Assembly: GCF_943193125.1 (NCBI RefSeq)
Contig: NZ_CALPCX010000003.1
Coordinates: forward strand, 223,759-287,758
Reading direction: 5' to 3'
DNA length: 64,000 nucleotides
Origin: Adlercreutzia agrestimuris
Lineage (GTDB): Bacteria > Actinomycetota > Coriobacteriia > Coriobacteriales > Eggerthellaceae
The translations under genes and the position numbers were made by a program. Below are positions 47,348-56,336 of this stretch, piece after piece (position 1 is the stretch's first letter; every line of letters begins with the position of its first letter). The notes under the pieces were generated by a model that saw nothing but the letters and a program-made list of their open reading frames with translations, did not search any database and was not told the DNA's origin.

Positions 47348-49075
47348 TTACATCTTTTCAGGTGCACTTACACCCAAAAGCGATAACGTTAATGCAAGCA
47401 TGATACGCGTAGCGTCAGCCAAAGCAAGACGCGCTTCCTTGATGGGTTCAGGTTCGTTCATAATATGGCAGTTTGAATAGAACGAATGGAATAACCCAGC
47501 AAGCTCTTGTGCATAATGCGTTAAGCGGAATGGTGCACGATCGCGTGCTGCCAGTGCAACAAGTGAGCCAAACTCGTCAATTTTGCGCATAAGCGCCAAT
47601 TCGCTTTCATGCGTAAGTGGAGCAAGATCAACATTTTCAGGCACAGTGCGAGCTGCCAGTTCATCCATGTCAATCTCCCCTGCCTCAAAAGCAGCAATAT
47701 CTTCAGGGGATGCAGCTTTTTTAATTACAGAGCAGATGCGTGCATGGGCATACTGCACATAGTAAACTGGATTAGAGTTATCTTCTTTTTTAGCTTGCTC
47801 AATATCAAAATCAATTTGTTGATCAGATGAACGCGAAAGCATGGTGTAACGCGTTGCGTCAACTCCTACCTCATCAATAAGCTCTTCAAGTGTCACCATT
47901 TCACCTGTACGCTTAGACATACGCACAGCCACACCATCGCGATACAAATTCACCAACTGACCAAGCACGACTTCAAGAGCTCCAGGCCATCCCCATGCTT
48001 CAAGCATGCATTCGCAACGCTTGATATATCCATGATGATCTGCGCCCCAAAGATCAATCAGATGATCAAAACCACGCTGCATTTTGTTGTAGTGATAGGC
48101 TACATCTGACATAAAATACGTCATCTCACCATTAGCTTTGATCAGAACACGGTCTTTTTCGTCACCTAATGCGCTTGACTTAAACCACGTTGCACCATCT
48201 TCAGTATAGACGTAGCCTTTGTCATCCATTGCCTTAAGCGCAACAGAAACTGCGCTCTCACCGTCTTGATCCTCAACATACAAGCTGCGCTCGCTAAACC
48301 AGGTATCAAAGGTGGTACCAAGACGTCCAAGGACATCTTTTTGCAGATCAAGCATTTCTTGATAAGCAATCTCACGAAATGCCTTCATGCGATCTTCATC
48401 AGAAAGCTCAACATATTTGTCGCCCTCTTTATCAATGATACCTTGGGCGATGTCACCAACATAGCTACCACCATAACATTGCTCAGGCATTTCGTAGTCA
48501 TAACCTAAACGCTGCATATAGCGAACAGCAACCGAGTTACCAAAAACATCCATCTGGGTACCATGGTCATTAATGTAGAACTCTTCAAAAACGTCATAGC
48601 CTGCATGACGCATTACGCGAGCCATTGCATCTCCCAAAACTGCCCAACGACCATGTCCTACATGCAGAGGACCAGTTGGGTTAGCTGAAACATACTCTAG
48701 ATTGACATAGCGCTCCCCTTCCGGGATCTCGCCTTTGCCATAGTTTTCCTGAGAGATGCGAACATCTTTTACCACACTCTGCAAAACAGCGTCTGATAGA
48801 CGGAAGTTAATAAAACCTGGACCTGCAATCTCAACTGCTGCAATTACGTCATTTTGAGGTAAATGGTCAATAATAATTTGTGCAATTTCGCGGGGATTAC
48901 GTTTTGCCTGCTTTGCGCAACGCATTGCTACTGTACTAGCCCAATCACCATTCGCTTCATCGCGCGGACGCTCAAGAGAAGCTTCGGGAATATCGGTCAA
49001 AGACAGTGAGCCATCCTCACATGCTTGCTTGATTGCATAATCAACAAGCTCTTCCAGTTGTTCGCGAATTTGCAT
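47348..49075 (-). CDS. argS: Arginine--tRNA ligase
   Basis: Class I synthetase of 575 residues. The N-terminal Add-1 domain recognises the tRNA elbow. The HIGH-type motif is ANPTGPLHVGHGRW near residue 122 and the KMSKS-type loop is VRMSKRTGEM. The C-terminal anticodon-binding DALR domain spans about 455-575. It lies downstream of the arginine deiminase operon on the same strand but behind a terminator, so it is probably separately expressed. With arcA-C and tRNA-Arg it forms an arginine-themed neighbourhood. Confidence 0.97.
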   Translation of the reverse strand: MQIREQLEELVDYAIKQACEDGSLSLTDIPEASLERPRDEANGDWASTVAMRCAKQAKRNPREIAQIIIDHLPQNDVIAAVEIAGPGFINFRLSDAVLQSVVKDVRISQENYGKGEIPEGERYVNLEYVSANPTGPLHVGHGRWAVLGDAMARVMRHAGYDVFEEFYINDHGTQMDVFGNSVAVRYMQRLGYDYEMPEQCYGGSYVGDIAQGIIDKEGDKYVELSDEDRMKAFREIAYQEMLDLQKDVLGRLGTTFDTWFSERSLYVEDQDGESAVSVALKAMDDKGYVYTEDGATWFKSSALGDEKDRVLIKANGEMTYFMSDVAYHYNKMQRGFDHLIDLWGADHHGYIKRCECMLEAWGWPGALEVVLGQLVNLYRDGVAVRMSKRTGEMVTLEELIDEVGVDATRYTMLSRSSDQQIDFDIEQAKKEDNSNPVYYVQYAHARICSVIKKAASPEDIAAFEAGEIDMDELAARTVPENVDLAPLTHESELALMRKIDEFGSLVALAARDRAPFRLTHYAQELAGLFHSFYSNCHIMNEPEPIKEARLALADATRIMLALTLSLLGVSAPEKM

Positions 49076-49197
49076 ATTGAACTGCTTTCTCTATCGGTTA
49101 AATCAATAATGCATGCGATTGTAACATCATTATGCAAAAGTTTTTGGAATTCATACATATACGCGCGAAATAATGCGAATATAAGCCGAAATAAACC

Positions 49198-49230
49198 AAA
49201 GGGAACCCCGCCGAAGACAAGGTTCCCTTT
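49198..49230 (-). terminator. Terminator of the arc operon
   Basis: A 10-bp perfect stem (49198-49207 with 49221-49230), a 13-base loop, and the T-containing tail TTTGGTTTATTTC on the minus strand, 36 bases after the yfcC-type gene. Confidence 0.8.
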
Positions 49231-49266
49231 GCAACTATAGGTTATGCGCCAAAAAACCTATATGCG

Positions 49267-50883
49267 CTATACAGCTGCCGTGCCCGGTATCAAAATCATG
49301 GCTGCGGTCAGGATAACCATACATACCACACCCAAGATTACGAACAACACTGCACCAAACTTCAACCAGGTTGAGTATTCGATCTTAGCCAAGGCAAGAC
49401 CACCCATGATAGCACCACTGGTCGGGGTGAAGAGGTTCACCAAACCATTACCAGCGCTGTAGATCATGATCATAACGTCTGGTGAGAAACCAAGGTTGTT
49501 GGCAAGCGGTCCCATGATTGGCATAGAAACCGTAGCCATACCAGATGAAGACGGAATCAAGAACGAAAGCACAACATAGAGCAAGAATGACAGAGGCGCA
49601 AAAATGAACGCCGACAAACCTTGCAGTGCGTTAGCTGCGTTTTCAAGAATCCAGAGATCCAGACCAGTTTCACCCATCAATACGGTGATTGAACGAGCCA
49701 AAGCAATAATCAATACAACGCTCATCATGTCAGCTGCGCCGTTGATGAATGCTTTAACGAATCGAGCCTCAGAAACTCCGCCTACAATACCAATGATGAT
49801 AGCCATCAACAAGAACCATGTTGAAGCCTCGTCAAAGTACCACTGACCCAATGGCAAACCAGTCAGGAATGAAGACCATCCTTCAGTTACCTGCTCTTCT
49901 CCAACCGTCTCAATAGCAGCATCAGGATCAAGGATCAAATTGCTACCTTCGGCGTCAGCCCAAACAGCGTCAACGTCTTCACCAGAAACAGTTGCAGTAA
50001 CTTCTTCATAAGAAGCGCCGGCGTTAAAGATTTCAACTCCGAAGTCTTCCCACGGGATGAAGCTTACGATCATGATGACAAACGTAAGAGCAAATACGAT
50101 CAGCGACCACTTTTGACGAGCAGTCATCTTTGGTTCACTTGCAGAATCGCCCGATTTCTCTTCTTCGGTAGACTCTTTCATGCCCCACTCATCCATCATT
50201 GCCTGCTGCTCTTGCAGTGACAAAATGGTTGAGCCTTTGTCAGCCTTTACCTTTTTAGCGTAACGCATGACAAACACGATTGAGATGGCCAGGGTAACAA
50301 GCCACAGAATCAAACCAAGAACAATAATGGTGCCTTGATTGATTGCAATACCAGAAGTAGAGAGTGAGTCAACAGCTGCGCCAACAGCAAACGGATTAAC
50401 CGTTGAACCCAAAACGCCGCAACCTGCACCAAGCAAAACTACCGCAGCGCCAACCAAGCTATCAAAGCCAGCTGCCACCATCGTAGCTGCCAAAAGCAGA
50501 TAGAACGGTACCGTTTCCTCACACATGCCGTACGTGGTACCACCAATTGAGAAGATAAACATCAAAATCGGGATCAGAACAAGTTCGTTACCCTTCAGTT
50601 TTCTTACCAAAGCTGCAATACCTGCATCCAAAGCGCCAGTTTCGGTGATAATGCCCAAAAAACCGCCAAGGATAAGTACGAACAAACATACAGGCAAGGC
50701 ATCTGTAAAGCCTTTAACCGGTGCTGTAGCTACGTTGGCAATCGTAGCGCCTGTAACACCTTCAACACCCATGCCCGACATAATAACAGTGATTACTGCC
50801 AGGACAATCAGGATGATGAGCAAGATAGTAAACGACGAAATCGAACGCTTCTTTCTTGACTTTGCTTTTTCATTCTCGGTCAT
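49267..50883 (-). CDS. YfcC-family carrier, probable arginine/ornithine exchanger of the ADI operon
   Basis: A 538-residue membrane carrier with about twelve to thirteen helices. Family motifs GGFLGIITETGALDAGI, FSIGGTTYGMCEET and the C-terminal VLSFLIPSSSGMATVSMPIMGPLA place it in the YfcC/anaerobic carrier group (DcuC/ArcD-related ion transporter superfamily). It is the only transporter in an operon with arcA, arcB and arcC, so it most likely takes the ArcD role of importing arginine in exchange for ornithine. This is inferred from context. Two hydrophilic insertions (about 225-265, and an acidic, Val/Ala-rich extracytoplasmic loop of about 60 residues, 290-350) are noteworthy. AAGGAGGGG gives the ATG start. 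Confidence 0.85.
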   Translation of the reverse strand: MTENEKAKSRKKRSISSFTILLIILIVLAVITVIMSGMGVEGVTGATIANVATAPVKGFTDALPVCLFVLILGGFLGIITETGALDAGIAALVRKLKGNELVLIPILMFIFSIGGTTYGMCEETVPFYLLLAATMVAAGFDSLVGAAVVLLGAGCGVLGSTVNPFAVGAAVDSLSTSGIAINQGTIIVLGLILWLVTLAISIVFVMRYAKKVKADKGSTILSLQEQQAMMDEWGMKESTEEEKSGDSASEPKMTARQKWSLIVFALTFVIMIVSFIPWEDFGVEIFNAGASYEEVTATVSGEDVDAVWADAEGSNLILDPDAAIETVGEEQVTEGWSSFLTGLPLGQWYFDEASTWFLLMAIIIGIVGGVSEARFVKAFINGAADMMSVVLIIALARSITVLMGETGLDLWILENAANALQGLSAFIFAPLSFLLYVVLSFLIPSSSGMATVSMPIMGPLANNLGFSPDVMIMIYSAGNGLVNLFTPTSGAIMGGLALAKIEYSTWLKFGAVLFVILGVVCMVILTAAMILIPGTAAV

Positions 50884-50986
50884 TTCAACCCCTCCTTATT
50901 AAAGGATCTTGGTATATGACAATTGGCGAACGAGAAATTTCCTACAAATGGCGGAAGCATAACCGTATCATTTGCGGTGTACCCAC

Positions 50987-51019
50987 CCTCTCCGGAGCCG
51001 TGGCGCGACTCCGGAGAGG
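50987..51019 (-). repeat. Stem-loop between arcC and yfcC-type gene
   Basis: An 11-bp perfect GC-rich stem (50987-50997 with 51009-51019) and an 11-base loop without a T run. It could lower carrier expression relative to the enzymes or protect the upstream mRNA end. Confidence 0.65.
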
Positions 51020-51072
51020 AATTCAGCTCTAATTCATTTTGGCGAATGAACCGAGCTTGCAATCAAGCACAA

Positions 51073-52026
51073 TTATGCCGTGATAACAGTACCCGTCTTG
51101 CCTTCAAGACCAGCAGCTGCACACTCAAGCGACGTAATGAGTGCTTTGCCCTCAGGATGAGACTCAACAAACTCGATGCAAGCCTCTACCTTCGGAAGCA
51201 TTGAGCCAGGAGCAAACTGACCCTCTTCAATGTACTTACGAGCTTCAGCAACTGTCATAGTAGAGAGTTCCTCTTGATCAGGCTTGCCAAAGTTGATGCA
51301 CACCTTTTCGACAGCGGTCAAAATGACCAGCATGTCTGCCCCAAAGTCCGATGCCAATTTTGACGAAGAACGGTCTTTGTCGATAACTGCCGGAACACCT
51401 TCATAGTGTCCGTCAATCTCAAATACCGGAACTCCGCCGCCACCAGTTGAAACAACGATATAACCGTTATCCATCAGGTCTTTAATGGCGTCGAACTCGA
51501 CAATGCGAACCGGCTTCGGAGAAGCTACGACCTGGCGCCAGCCACGGCCCGCATCCTCTTTAAACGTCCAGCCCGTTTCGTCAGCCTTGGCTTTTGCCTC
51601 TTCTTCGGAAAGGAAAGCGCCAACCGGCTTGGTCGGATTCTGGAACGCGGGGTCATCTGGATCAACCACCGTTTGCGTAACGATGCAAGCCGTAGAACGG
51701 TCAATGTTACGCTCGCGAAGGTCGTTCAAAATAGCCTGAGACAATTGATAACCAATGTATCCCTGGCTCATAGCACCGGCCTCGGGGAAAGGCATCTCCG
51801 GGGTCTTGCCGTCGTTGGCAGCAGCATATGCAAATGCATTGTTGATCATGCCAACTTGAGGACCATTGCCGTGTGATACAACAACGTTAACGCCGTCTTC
51901 TACCATGTCGACAATGTGCTTAGCGGTATTCTTTACCAACTCAAGCTGTTCTTGAGGGGTGTTGCCCAGTGCGTTGCCGCCCAAAGCGATTACTACGGAA
52001 GGACCAGATCCCTTCTTGTAACCCAT
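51073..52026 (-). CDS. arcC: Carbamate kinase
   Basis: The last step of arginine fermentation: carbamoyl phosphate plus ADP gives ATP, CO2 and NH3. It has 317 residues in the amino-acid kinase fold, with VVIALGGNALG near residue 11, SHGNGPQVG, VVSTGGGGVPV and VIDKDRSSSKLA, all family signatures. It lies 24 bases downstream of arcB on the same strand, giving the order arcA-arcB-arcC. Confidence 0.97.
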   Translation of the reverse strand: MGYKKGSGPSVVIALGGNALGNTPQEQLELVKNTAKHIVDMVEDGVNVVVSHGNGPQVGMINNAFAYAAANDGKTPEMPFPEAGAMSQGYIGYQLSQAILNDLRERNIDRSTACIVTQTVVDPDDPAFQNPTKPVGAFLSEEEAKAKADETGWTFKEDAGRGWRQVVASPKPVRIVEFDAIKDLMDNGYIVVSTGGGGVPVFEIDGHYEGVPAVIDKDRSSSKLASDFGADMLVILTAVEKVCINFGKPDQEELSTMTVAEARKYIEEGQFAPGSMLPKVEACIEFVESHPEGKALITSLECAAAGLEGKTGTVITA

Positions 52027-52050
52027 TTAGTTCACCGAACCTTTCAATAA

Positions 52051-53046
52051 TTATTGGAGGGTTGCGTACATAACAGCTTTAATGGTGTGCATGCGGTTCT
52101 CAGCCTCATCAAAGACCTTAGAGGCCTTAGACTCGAATACTGAGTCCTCAACTTCCATCTCAGATACGCCAAAGCGCTTAGCGATGTCAGCACCAATGGT
52201 GGTGTTGGTGTCATGGAATGCCGGCAGGCAGTGCAGGAAGATTGCGTCCTTGTTAGCAACACCCATGAGCTTCTCGGTTACGCGATAAGCCTCGAGTTGC
52301 TTAATGCGCTCTGCCCAAACCTCGTCAGGCTCACCCATTGATACCCAAACGTCGGTGTAGATAACGTCAGCGCCAGTGCAGCCCTTAACAGCGTCATCGG
52401 TAAGGGTGATCGTGCAGCCGTTCTCTTTTGCGATCTCTTCGCAGGTCTTAACGAGCTCAGGATCCGGGAAGCACTCCTTCGGGCCACAAGCCACGAAGTT
52501 CATGCCGAGCTTAGCGCAAACAACCATCAAAGAACGAGCAACATTGTTCTTTGCATCGCCCATGAATACCAAGGTCTTACCCTTGATGTCATAGTTGAAG
52601 TTCTCCTGAACAGTCAGGATGTCAGCAAGCATCTGAGTCGGATGCCATGCGTCGGTCAAGCCATTCCATACCGGAACGCCAGCGTTAGCAGCAAGATCCT
52701 CTACGTCAGCCTGGTCAAAGCCACGGAACTCAATACCGTCATAGAAACGGCCGAGTACACGAGCGGTATCCTCAATAGATTCCTTCTTGCCCATTTGTGA
52801 GCTGCCCGGATCAAGATAGGTTACGCCCATACCGAGGTCCATAGCGCCAACCTCAAATGCGCAACGGGTACGAGTAGAAGTCTTTTGGAAAAGCAGAACG
52901 ATGTTCTTGCCCTCAAGATAACGATGCGGGGTGCCGGTACGCTTCAAATCCTTGAAGTTACGAGAAAGCTTCAACAGATACTCGATCTCCTCAGTAGAGA
53001 AGTCAAGAAGACGCAGGAATGAGCGACCACTCAAATTTACAGGCAT
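52051..53046 (-). CDS. arcB: Ornithine carbamoyltransferase (catabolic)
   Basis: Splits citrulline with phosphate into ornithine and carbamoyl phosphate. It has 331 residues, the catabolic ArcB size. The carbamoyl-phosphate motif STRTRCAFE lies near residue 56, followed by [20 protein letters not shown], then the [16 protein letters not shown] and HCLPAFHD motifs, which complete the active site. The ArcB role (rather than anabolic ArgF) follows from its position between arcA and arcC. AAAGGA precedes the ATG. Codon choice here is noticeably richer in G/C-ending codons than in flanking genes, as expected of a highly expressed gene. Confidence 0.96.
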   Translation of the reverse strand: MPVNLSGRSFLRLLDFSTEEIEYLLKLSRNFKDLKRTGTPHRYLEGKNIVLLFQKTSTRTRCAFEVGAMDLGMGVTYLDPGSSQMGKKESIEDTARVLGRFYDGIEFRGFDQADVEDLAANAGVPVWNGLTDAWHPTQMLADILTVQENFNYDIKGKTLVFMGDAKNNVARSLMVVCAKLGMNFVACGPKECFPDPELVKTCEEIAKENGCTITLTDDAVKGCTGADVIYTDVWVSMGEPDEVWAERIKQLEAYRVTEKLMGVANKDAIFLHCLPAFHDTNTTIGADIAKRFGVSEMEVEDSVFESKASKVFDEAENRMHTIKAVMYATLQ

Positions 53047-53117
53047 TGTGTATTCCTTTCTTTTTGTTTATCAACAAAAAATCGACGGACGACGCCAAGT
53101 TATCGCCCGCCTCTTAA

Positions 53118-53151
53118 CAGTTGGTTGTAACGGTATTGCTACAACCAACTG
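53118..53151 (-). repeat. Stem-loop between arcA and arcB
   Basis: A 12-bp perfect inverted repeat (53118-53129 with 53140-53151) and a 10-base loop in the 146-base arcA-arcB spacer. There is no T run on the minus strand, so it is a candidate processing or stability element. Confidence 0.65.
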
Positions 53152-53192
53152 CCAAAGACGTAAATCATGCAATCTGGGTTTCAGAACTAAGA

Positions 53193-54413
53193 TTAGTCCT
53201 CACGCCAGATCGGCATGCTCATGCAGCGTGGGCCACCACGACCGCGTGAGAGTTCAGCTGAAGGCATCTCAAGTACGTTGAGACCCTTCTCACGAAGTAC
53301 TTCGTTGGTAACGTCGTTGCGCTCATACACAACGATGGTGCCAGGACGCAAGCACAGGGTGTTAGAACCGTCGTTCCACTGCTCACGAGCAGCAGCAATA
53401 CGATCGCCGCCACCGCAAGGAATGAGCTCAACGGGGCAACCCACATACTCTTCCAAGATGTGCTCAAGCGGCTCATTGCGCTCGCGAACCTTCAAGCCTT
53501 GGTTACCATCAGAGGTAACTTCAAAGACCGTCAGCGGGCCCATGATGCCAGGATGCACGGTGAACTTATCGGTATCAATTTGGGTAAATACCGTGTCCAG
53601 GTGCATGAATGCACGAGAGTTCGGGATGTTGAATGCAAGGATCGTCTCAATAGTTGAGGTCGGATCGTTGAACACGTTGTGTGCAAGTTGGTCAATTGCA
53701 TCGGGCTCGGTGCGCTGAGAAATGCCGACAGCTAAGACCTTATCATTGATGTTTAAGATGTCGCCACCCTCAATGTGGAAGGTGTTGTAGCGGCTGTAGT
53801 ACAGCGGCACATCTTTGTAATCAGGATGATACTTAAATACGTACTCGCCATAGATGGTCTCGCGGTTACGTGTCTCTGAATACATATGGTTCAAAGAAAC
53901 GCCGTTACCAATCATTGCAAACGGGTCACGAGTAAAGTAGAGGTTCGGCATCGGTGCGCACACCAATTTGCACGTATCAGATACCAAATCAACCAAAGAG
54001 TCAGATTTGTTGACATGCAGCTCTTGAAGATTGATGCCAGCCATGGTCTTTAAGACCAACTCTTTAGGATCGGGATAGTTCTCTTCCAAGTAGTCATGGA
54101 TGATCTTCTTGTAACGCTCGGTACGAATACCAGCTTCTTCGATCCACTGATAAACAAACTGTTCACGCAGATCTTTAGATGAAGCTACGACTTCCGCTAC
54201 GAGGTCCTCAAGATAAACCACTTCCACGCCCTCAGAGCGAAGAATCTCGGCGAAGCGATCATGCTCTGCCTGAGCGACACGCAAAAATGGAATGTCATCG
54301 AAGAGCAATTCTTCAAGCGTGTCGGGGGTGAGGTTTAAAAGCTCGTCGCCGGGGCGGTGGAGCAAGACCTTCTTAAGAGGCTTGATCTCGCTCTTGACGT
54401 TCACGCCAGCCAT
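53193..54413 (-). CDS. arcA: Arginine deiminase
   Basis: Hydrolyses arginine to citrulline and ammonia, the first step of the ADI pathway. It has 406 residues. The pentein-fold motifs are complete: LHRPGDEL, FTRDPFAMIG, the catalytic FHIEGGDILNI (Glu and His with Asp) and the nucleophile Cys in GGPRCMSMPIWRED at the C-terminus. ATG at 54413 follows AAGGAGG by seven bases; a TTG six bases upstream is rejected. It is first in the operon. The ammonia and ATP produced support growth and acid resistance. Confidence 0.98.
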   Translation of the reverse strand: MAGVNVKSEIKPLKKVLLHRPGDELLNLTPDTLEELLFDDIPFLRVAQAEHDRFAEILRSEGVEVVYLEDLVAEVVASSKDLREQFVYQWIEEAGIRTERYKKIIHDYLEENYPDPKELVLKTMAGINLQELHVNKSDSLVDLVSDTCKLVCAPMPNLYFTRDPFAMIGNGVSLNHMYSETRNRETIYGEYVFKYHPDYKDVPLYYSRYNTFHIEGGDILNINDKVLAVGISQRTEPDAIDQLAHNVFNDPTSTIETILAFNIPNSRAFMHLDTVFTQIDTDKFTVHPGIMGPLTVFEVTSDGNQGLKVRERNEPLEHILEEYVGCPVELIPCGGGDRIAAAREQWNDGSNTLCLRPGTIVVYERNDVTNEVLREKGLNVLEMPSAELSRGRGGPRCMSMPIWRED

Positions 54414-54739
54414 AAGCAACCCTCCTTAAAATCACATGCATTTTATGCATTTTCCAAAAAACAAATTGCGTGTTCACCGTTGCGCACCTGGCAAAAACGC
54501 ATAGATAAAAGTTCGCATGAACCCAACCAAAAAGCAACCACAAAATAGCAACAATCTCTTATCGCTTTTATAGCACCAGCCATTTCCTTGTATTTTGATC
54601 ATCTTCCATTTCCCGCTTCATATATTCAACATAACTTTAGTGAAGCAAACCACCCCATCTTTAGCCAAAATATCAACTCATTTTTCGCGTTTGACGGGGG
54701 ATTTTAAGCGTCACTATTTTAATGTCATATGTAACAAGT

Positions 54740-54763
54740 TGCATAATTGTTAAAAATAATGCA
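54740..54763. promoter_or_regulatory. Imperfect palindrome, possible regulator site upstream of arcA
   Basis: TGCATAATTGTT (54740-54751) and AAAAATAATGCA (54752-54763) are reverse complements apart from two positions. The AT-rich core with TGCAT/ATGCA ends loosely recalls ARG boxes or other dimeric regulator sites. It is about 330 bases upstream of arcA, rather distant. Confidence 0.35.
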
Positions 54764-54848
54764 TTTCCTCATAGATGGCTTTTTTATAAGGTTTTATAGG
54801 CATAAATGGAGCAAATTATTGCTTTTACTAACTTTCAAACAGACTTAT

Positions 54849-54877
54849 CTGTCATGCTGATTATGTTGCGCTATAAT
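54849..54877 (+). promoter_or_regulatory. Promoter of tRNA-Arg
   Basis: CTGTCA (54849-54854), a 17-base spacer and a perfect TATAAT (54872-54877), ending 12 bases before the tRNA gene. Confidence 0.65.
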
Positions 54878-54889
54878 CAACTTCGTTGT

Positions 54890-54965
<76 letters not shown>

Positions 54966-55196
54966 CTCTAACCATCAGGTCCAAAGTCTTTTGTCTCATC
55001 CCTTTTATCTTCATCTTTTGTGTTCTCAAAAAACAATCAGGGGACAATCGCGCGGCAATCCTTCAAACAAAATAGCAAACTACATAAACTACGTTTGTGT
55101 GTTCAAGCTTTGGGCATAAGTCCTTCTTGCAACAAACCTAAAAGAGATATTCCGATCTCAGTTTTTTCTTGTTGATAGTAAACAAAAGGAGTTCGC

Positions 55197-55439
55197 ATGA
55201 AAACAATCGAAAACGCTGTGCTTTATTACAAGCCAACCTGCCCGTTTTGTCATAAGGTCATTTCGTATTTAGAAAATAACAAACTGAACATCAAGCTGGC
55301 TAACATCCTTGAGGGCGACAACCGTGAGAAGCTCATCACACTGGGTGGAAAAGCACAAGTGCCCTGCCTCGTACATCAGGGCAAAGCACTCTACGAATCA
55401 GACGATATTATTGCATGGATTAAAGAGAACTACTGTTAA
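55197..55439 (+). CDS. Glutaredoxin-like protein
   Basis: An 80-residue thioredoxin-fold protein with the dithiol active site CPFC (Cys 15 and 18), the cis-Pro in VPCLVHQG and the GST-N/glutaredoxin ending YESDDIIAWIKENY. It may reduce disulfides or handle glutathione-like thiols or iron-sulfur clusters. The actual thiol partner in this organism is unknown. AAAAGGAG gives the ATG. The 3' end is 4 bases from the convergent tRNA-Pro gene. Confidence 0.88.
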   Translation: MKTIENAVLYYKPTCPFCHKVISYLENNKLNIKLANILEGDNREKLITLGGKAQVPCLVHQGKALYESDDIIAWIKENYC

Positions 55440-55443
55440 AAAA

Positions 55444-55520
55444 TGGTCGGGGCGACAGGATTCGAACCTGCGACATCCTGCTCCCAAAGCAGGCGCGCTA
55501 CCAGGCTGCGCCACGCCCCG
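55444..55520 (-). tRNA. tRNA-Pro(UGG)
   Basis: A 77-base tRNA. The acceptor CGGGGCG pairs with CGCCCCG, the anticodon loop is TTTGGGA with anticodon TGG, the T-arm is GGTTCGAATCC, and the CCA is encoded. Confidence 0.97.
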
Positions 55521-55531
55521 ACGTAGAAGAA

Positions 55532-55605
55532 TGGAGCGGGTGACGGGAATCGAACCCGCGTGGCGAGCTTGGAAGGCTCGAGTTCTACCATTGAACTACA
55601 CCCGC
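55532..55605 (-). tRNA. tRNA-Gly(UCC)
   Basis: A 74-base tRNA. The acceptor GCGGGTG pairs with CACCCGC, the anticodon loop is CTTCCAA with anticodon TCC, the T-arm is GGTTCGATTCC, and the CCA is encoded. It lies 11 bases upstream of tRNA-Pro on the same strand, probably one transcript. Confidence 0.97.
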
Positions 55606-55675
55606 AGTGCTTTAGGCATTATAGCCTAAGTTTTTGAAATCGTAGAAAAATCTTTGGAATATTCGATAATTGTCA

Positions 55676-56281
55676 TTAAGCTTGGCTCTTTTGTACCATT
55701 TCTTTGAGTTTTCTCAGAGCATTGCCCCTGTGTGAAACGCTGTTCTTGTCTTCAGGAGCCACCTGCGCCAACGTACATTCGTGATTAAACACATCGGGGT
55801 AAAAAAGCGGATCATATCCAAATCCACCTTCTCCACATTCTTTATATCCTATAAGCCCTTCAACGCTTCCCTGCGCTACATATTCATGACCTGTTTCATC
55901 ATAAAATACGATTGTGCAGACAAAACGGGCAGTGCGCTCTTGCTCTTCTACTCCTTCTAATTCCGACAAAAGCAAAGCATTGTTTTGCGCGTCGGTTGAA
56001 TTTTCGCCTGCAAAACGAGATGAATACACACCCGGCCGTCCATCCAAAGCATCGACTACTAAACCAGAATCATCAGCCAAAACAGCGCATTGAGGACATA
56101 GCGCTTTTACCGCTTGAGCTTTAATGCGCGCATTACCCTCAAATGAGTCAGCGTCTTCTTCTGGATCTGAGGTAATACCCATCTCCTCAAGGGTCTTAAA
56201 CTCCCAGCCATCAAAATCAAGAATCTGACATATTTCAGTGACCTTATGCTTGTTGTTACTTGCGATAACTATCGTTGGCAT
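55676..56281 (-). CDS. rdgB: Non-canonical purine NTP pyrophosphatase (RdgB/HAM1 family)
   Basis: Cleaves dITP, ITP and XTP to monophosphates to keep deaminated purines out of nucleic acids. It has 201 residues. The substrate loop IASNNKHKV is at the N-terminus. The catalytic ADDSGLVVDALDGRPGVYSSRFAG segment lies near residue 68, and the closing motif GGFGYDPLF and SHRGNALRKL are present. ATG at 56281 has a weak GAGAG site. A TTG at 56293 is the alternative. It follows murI by 55 bases on the same strand, the usual murI-rdgB pair of Gram-positive bacteria. Confidence 0.95.
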   Translation of the reverse strand: MPTIVIASNNKHKVTEICQILDFDGWEFKTLEEMGITSDPEEDADSFEGNARIKAQAVKALCPQCAVLADDSGLVVDALDGRPGVYSSRFAGENSTDAQNNALLLSELEGVEEQERTARFVCTIVFYDETGHEYVAQGSVEGLIGYKECGEGGFGYDPLFYPDVFNHECTLAQVAPEDKNSVSHRGNALRKLKEMVQKSQA

Positions 56282-56336
56282 AATTACTCTCAATCTACTT
56301 TTTTACCCAAGGTTGCAAACATTCATTATCTATGAA

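Larger units (their letters stand above)
54414..54889. other. AT-rich intergenic region upstream of arcA and tRNA-Arg
   Basis: No gene is seen in this stretch. It should contain the arc operon promoter on the minus strand. I found no convincing -35/-10 pair for it. It holds a 24-bp imperfect palindrome at 54740-54763 and, near the right end, the tRNA-Arg promoter. TGACG...CGTCA arms at 54701-54722 are a shorter symmetric element. Confidence 0.5.
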
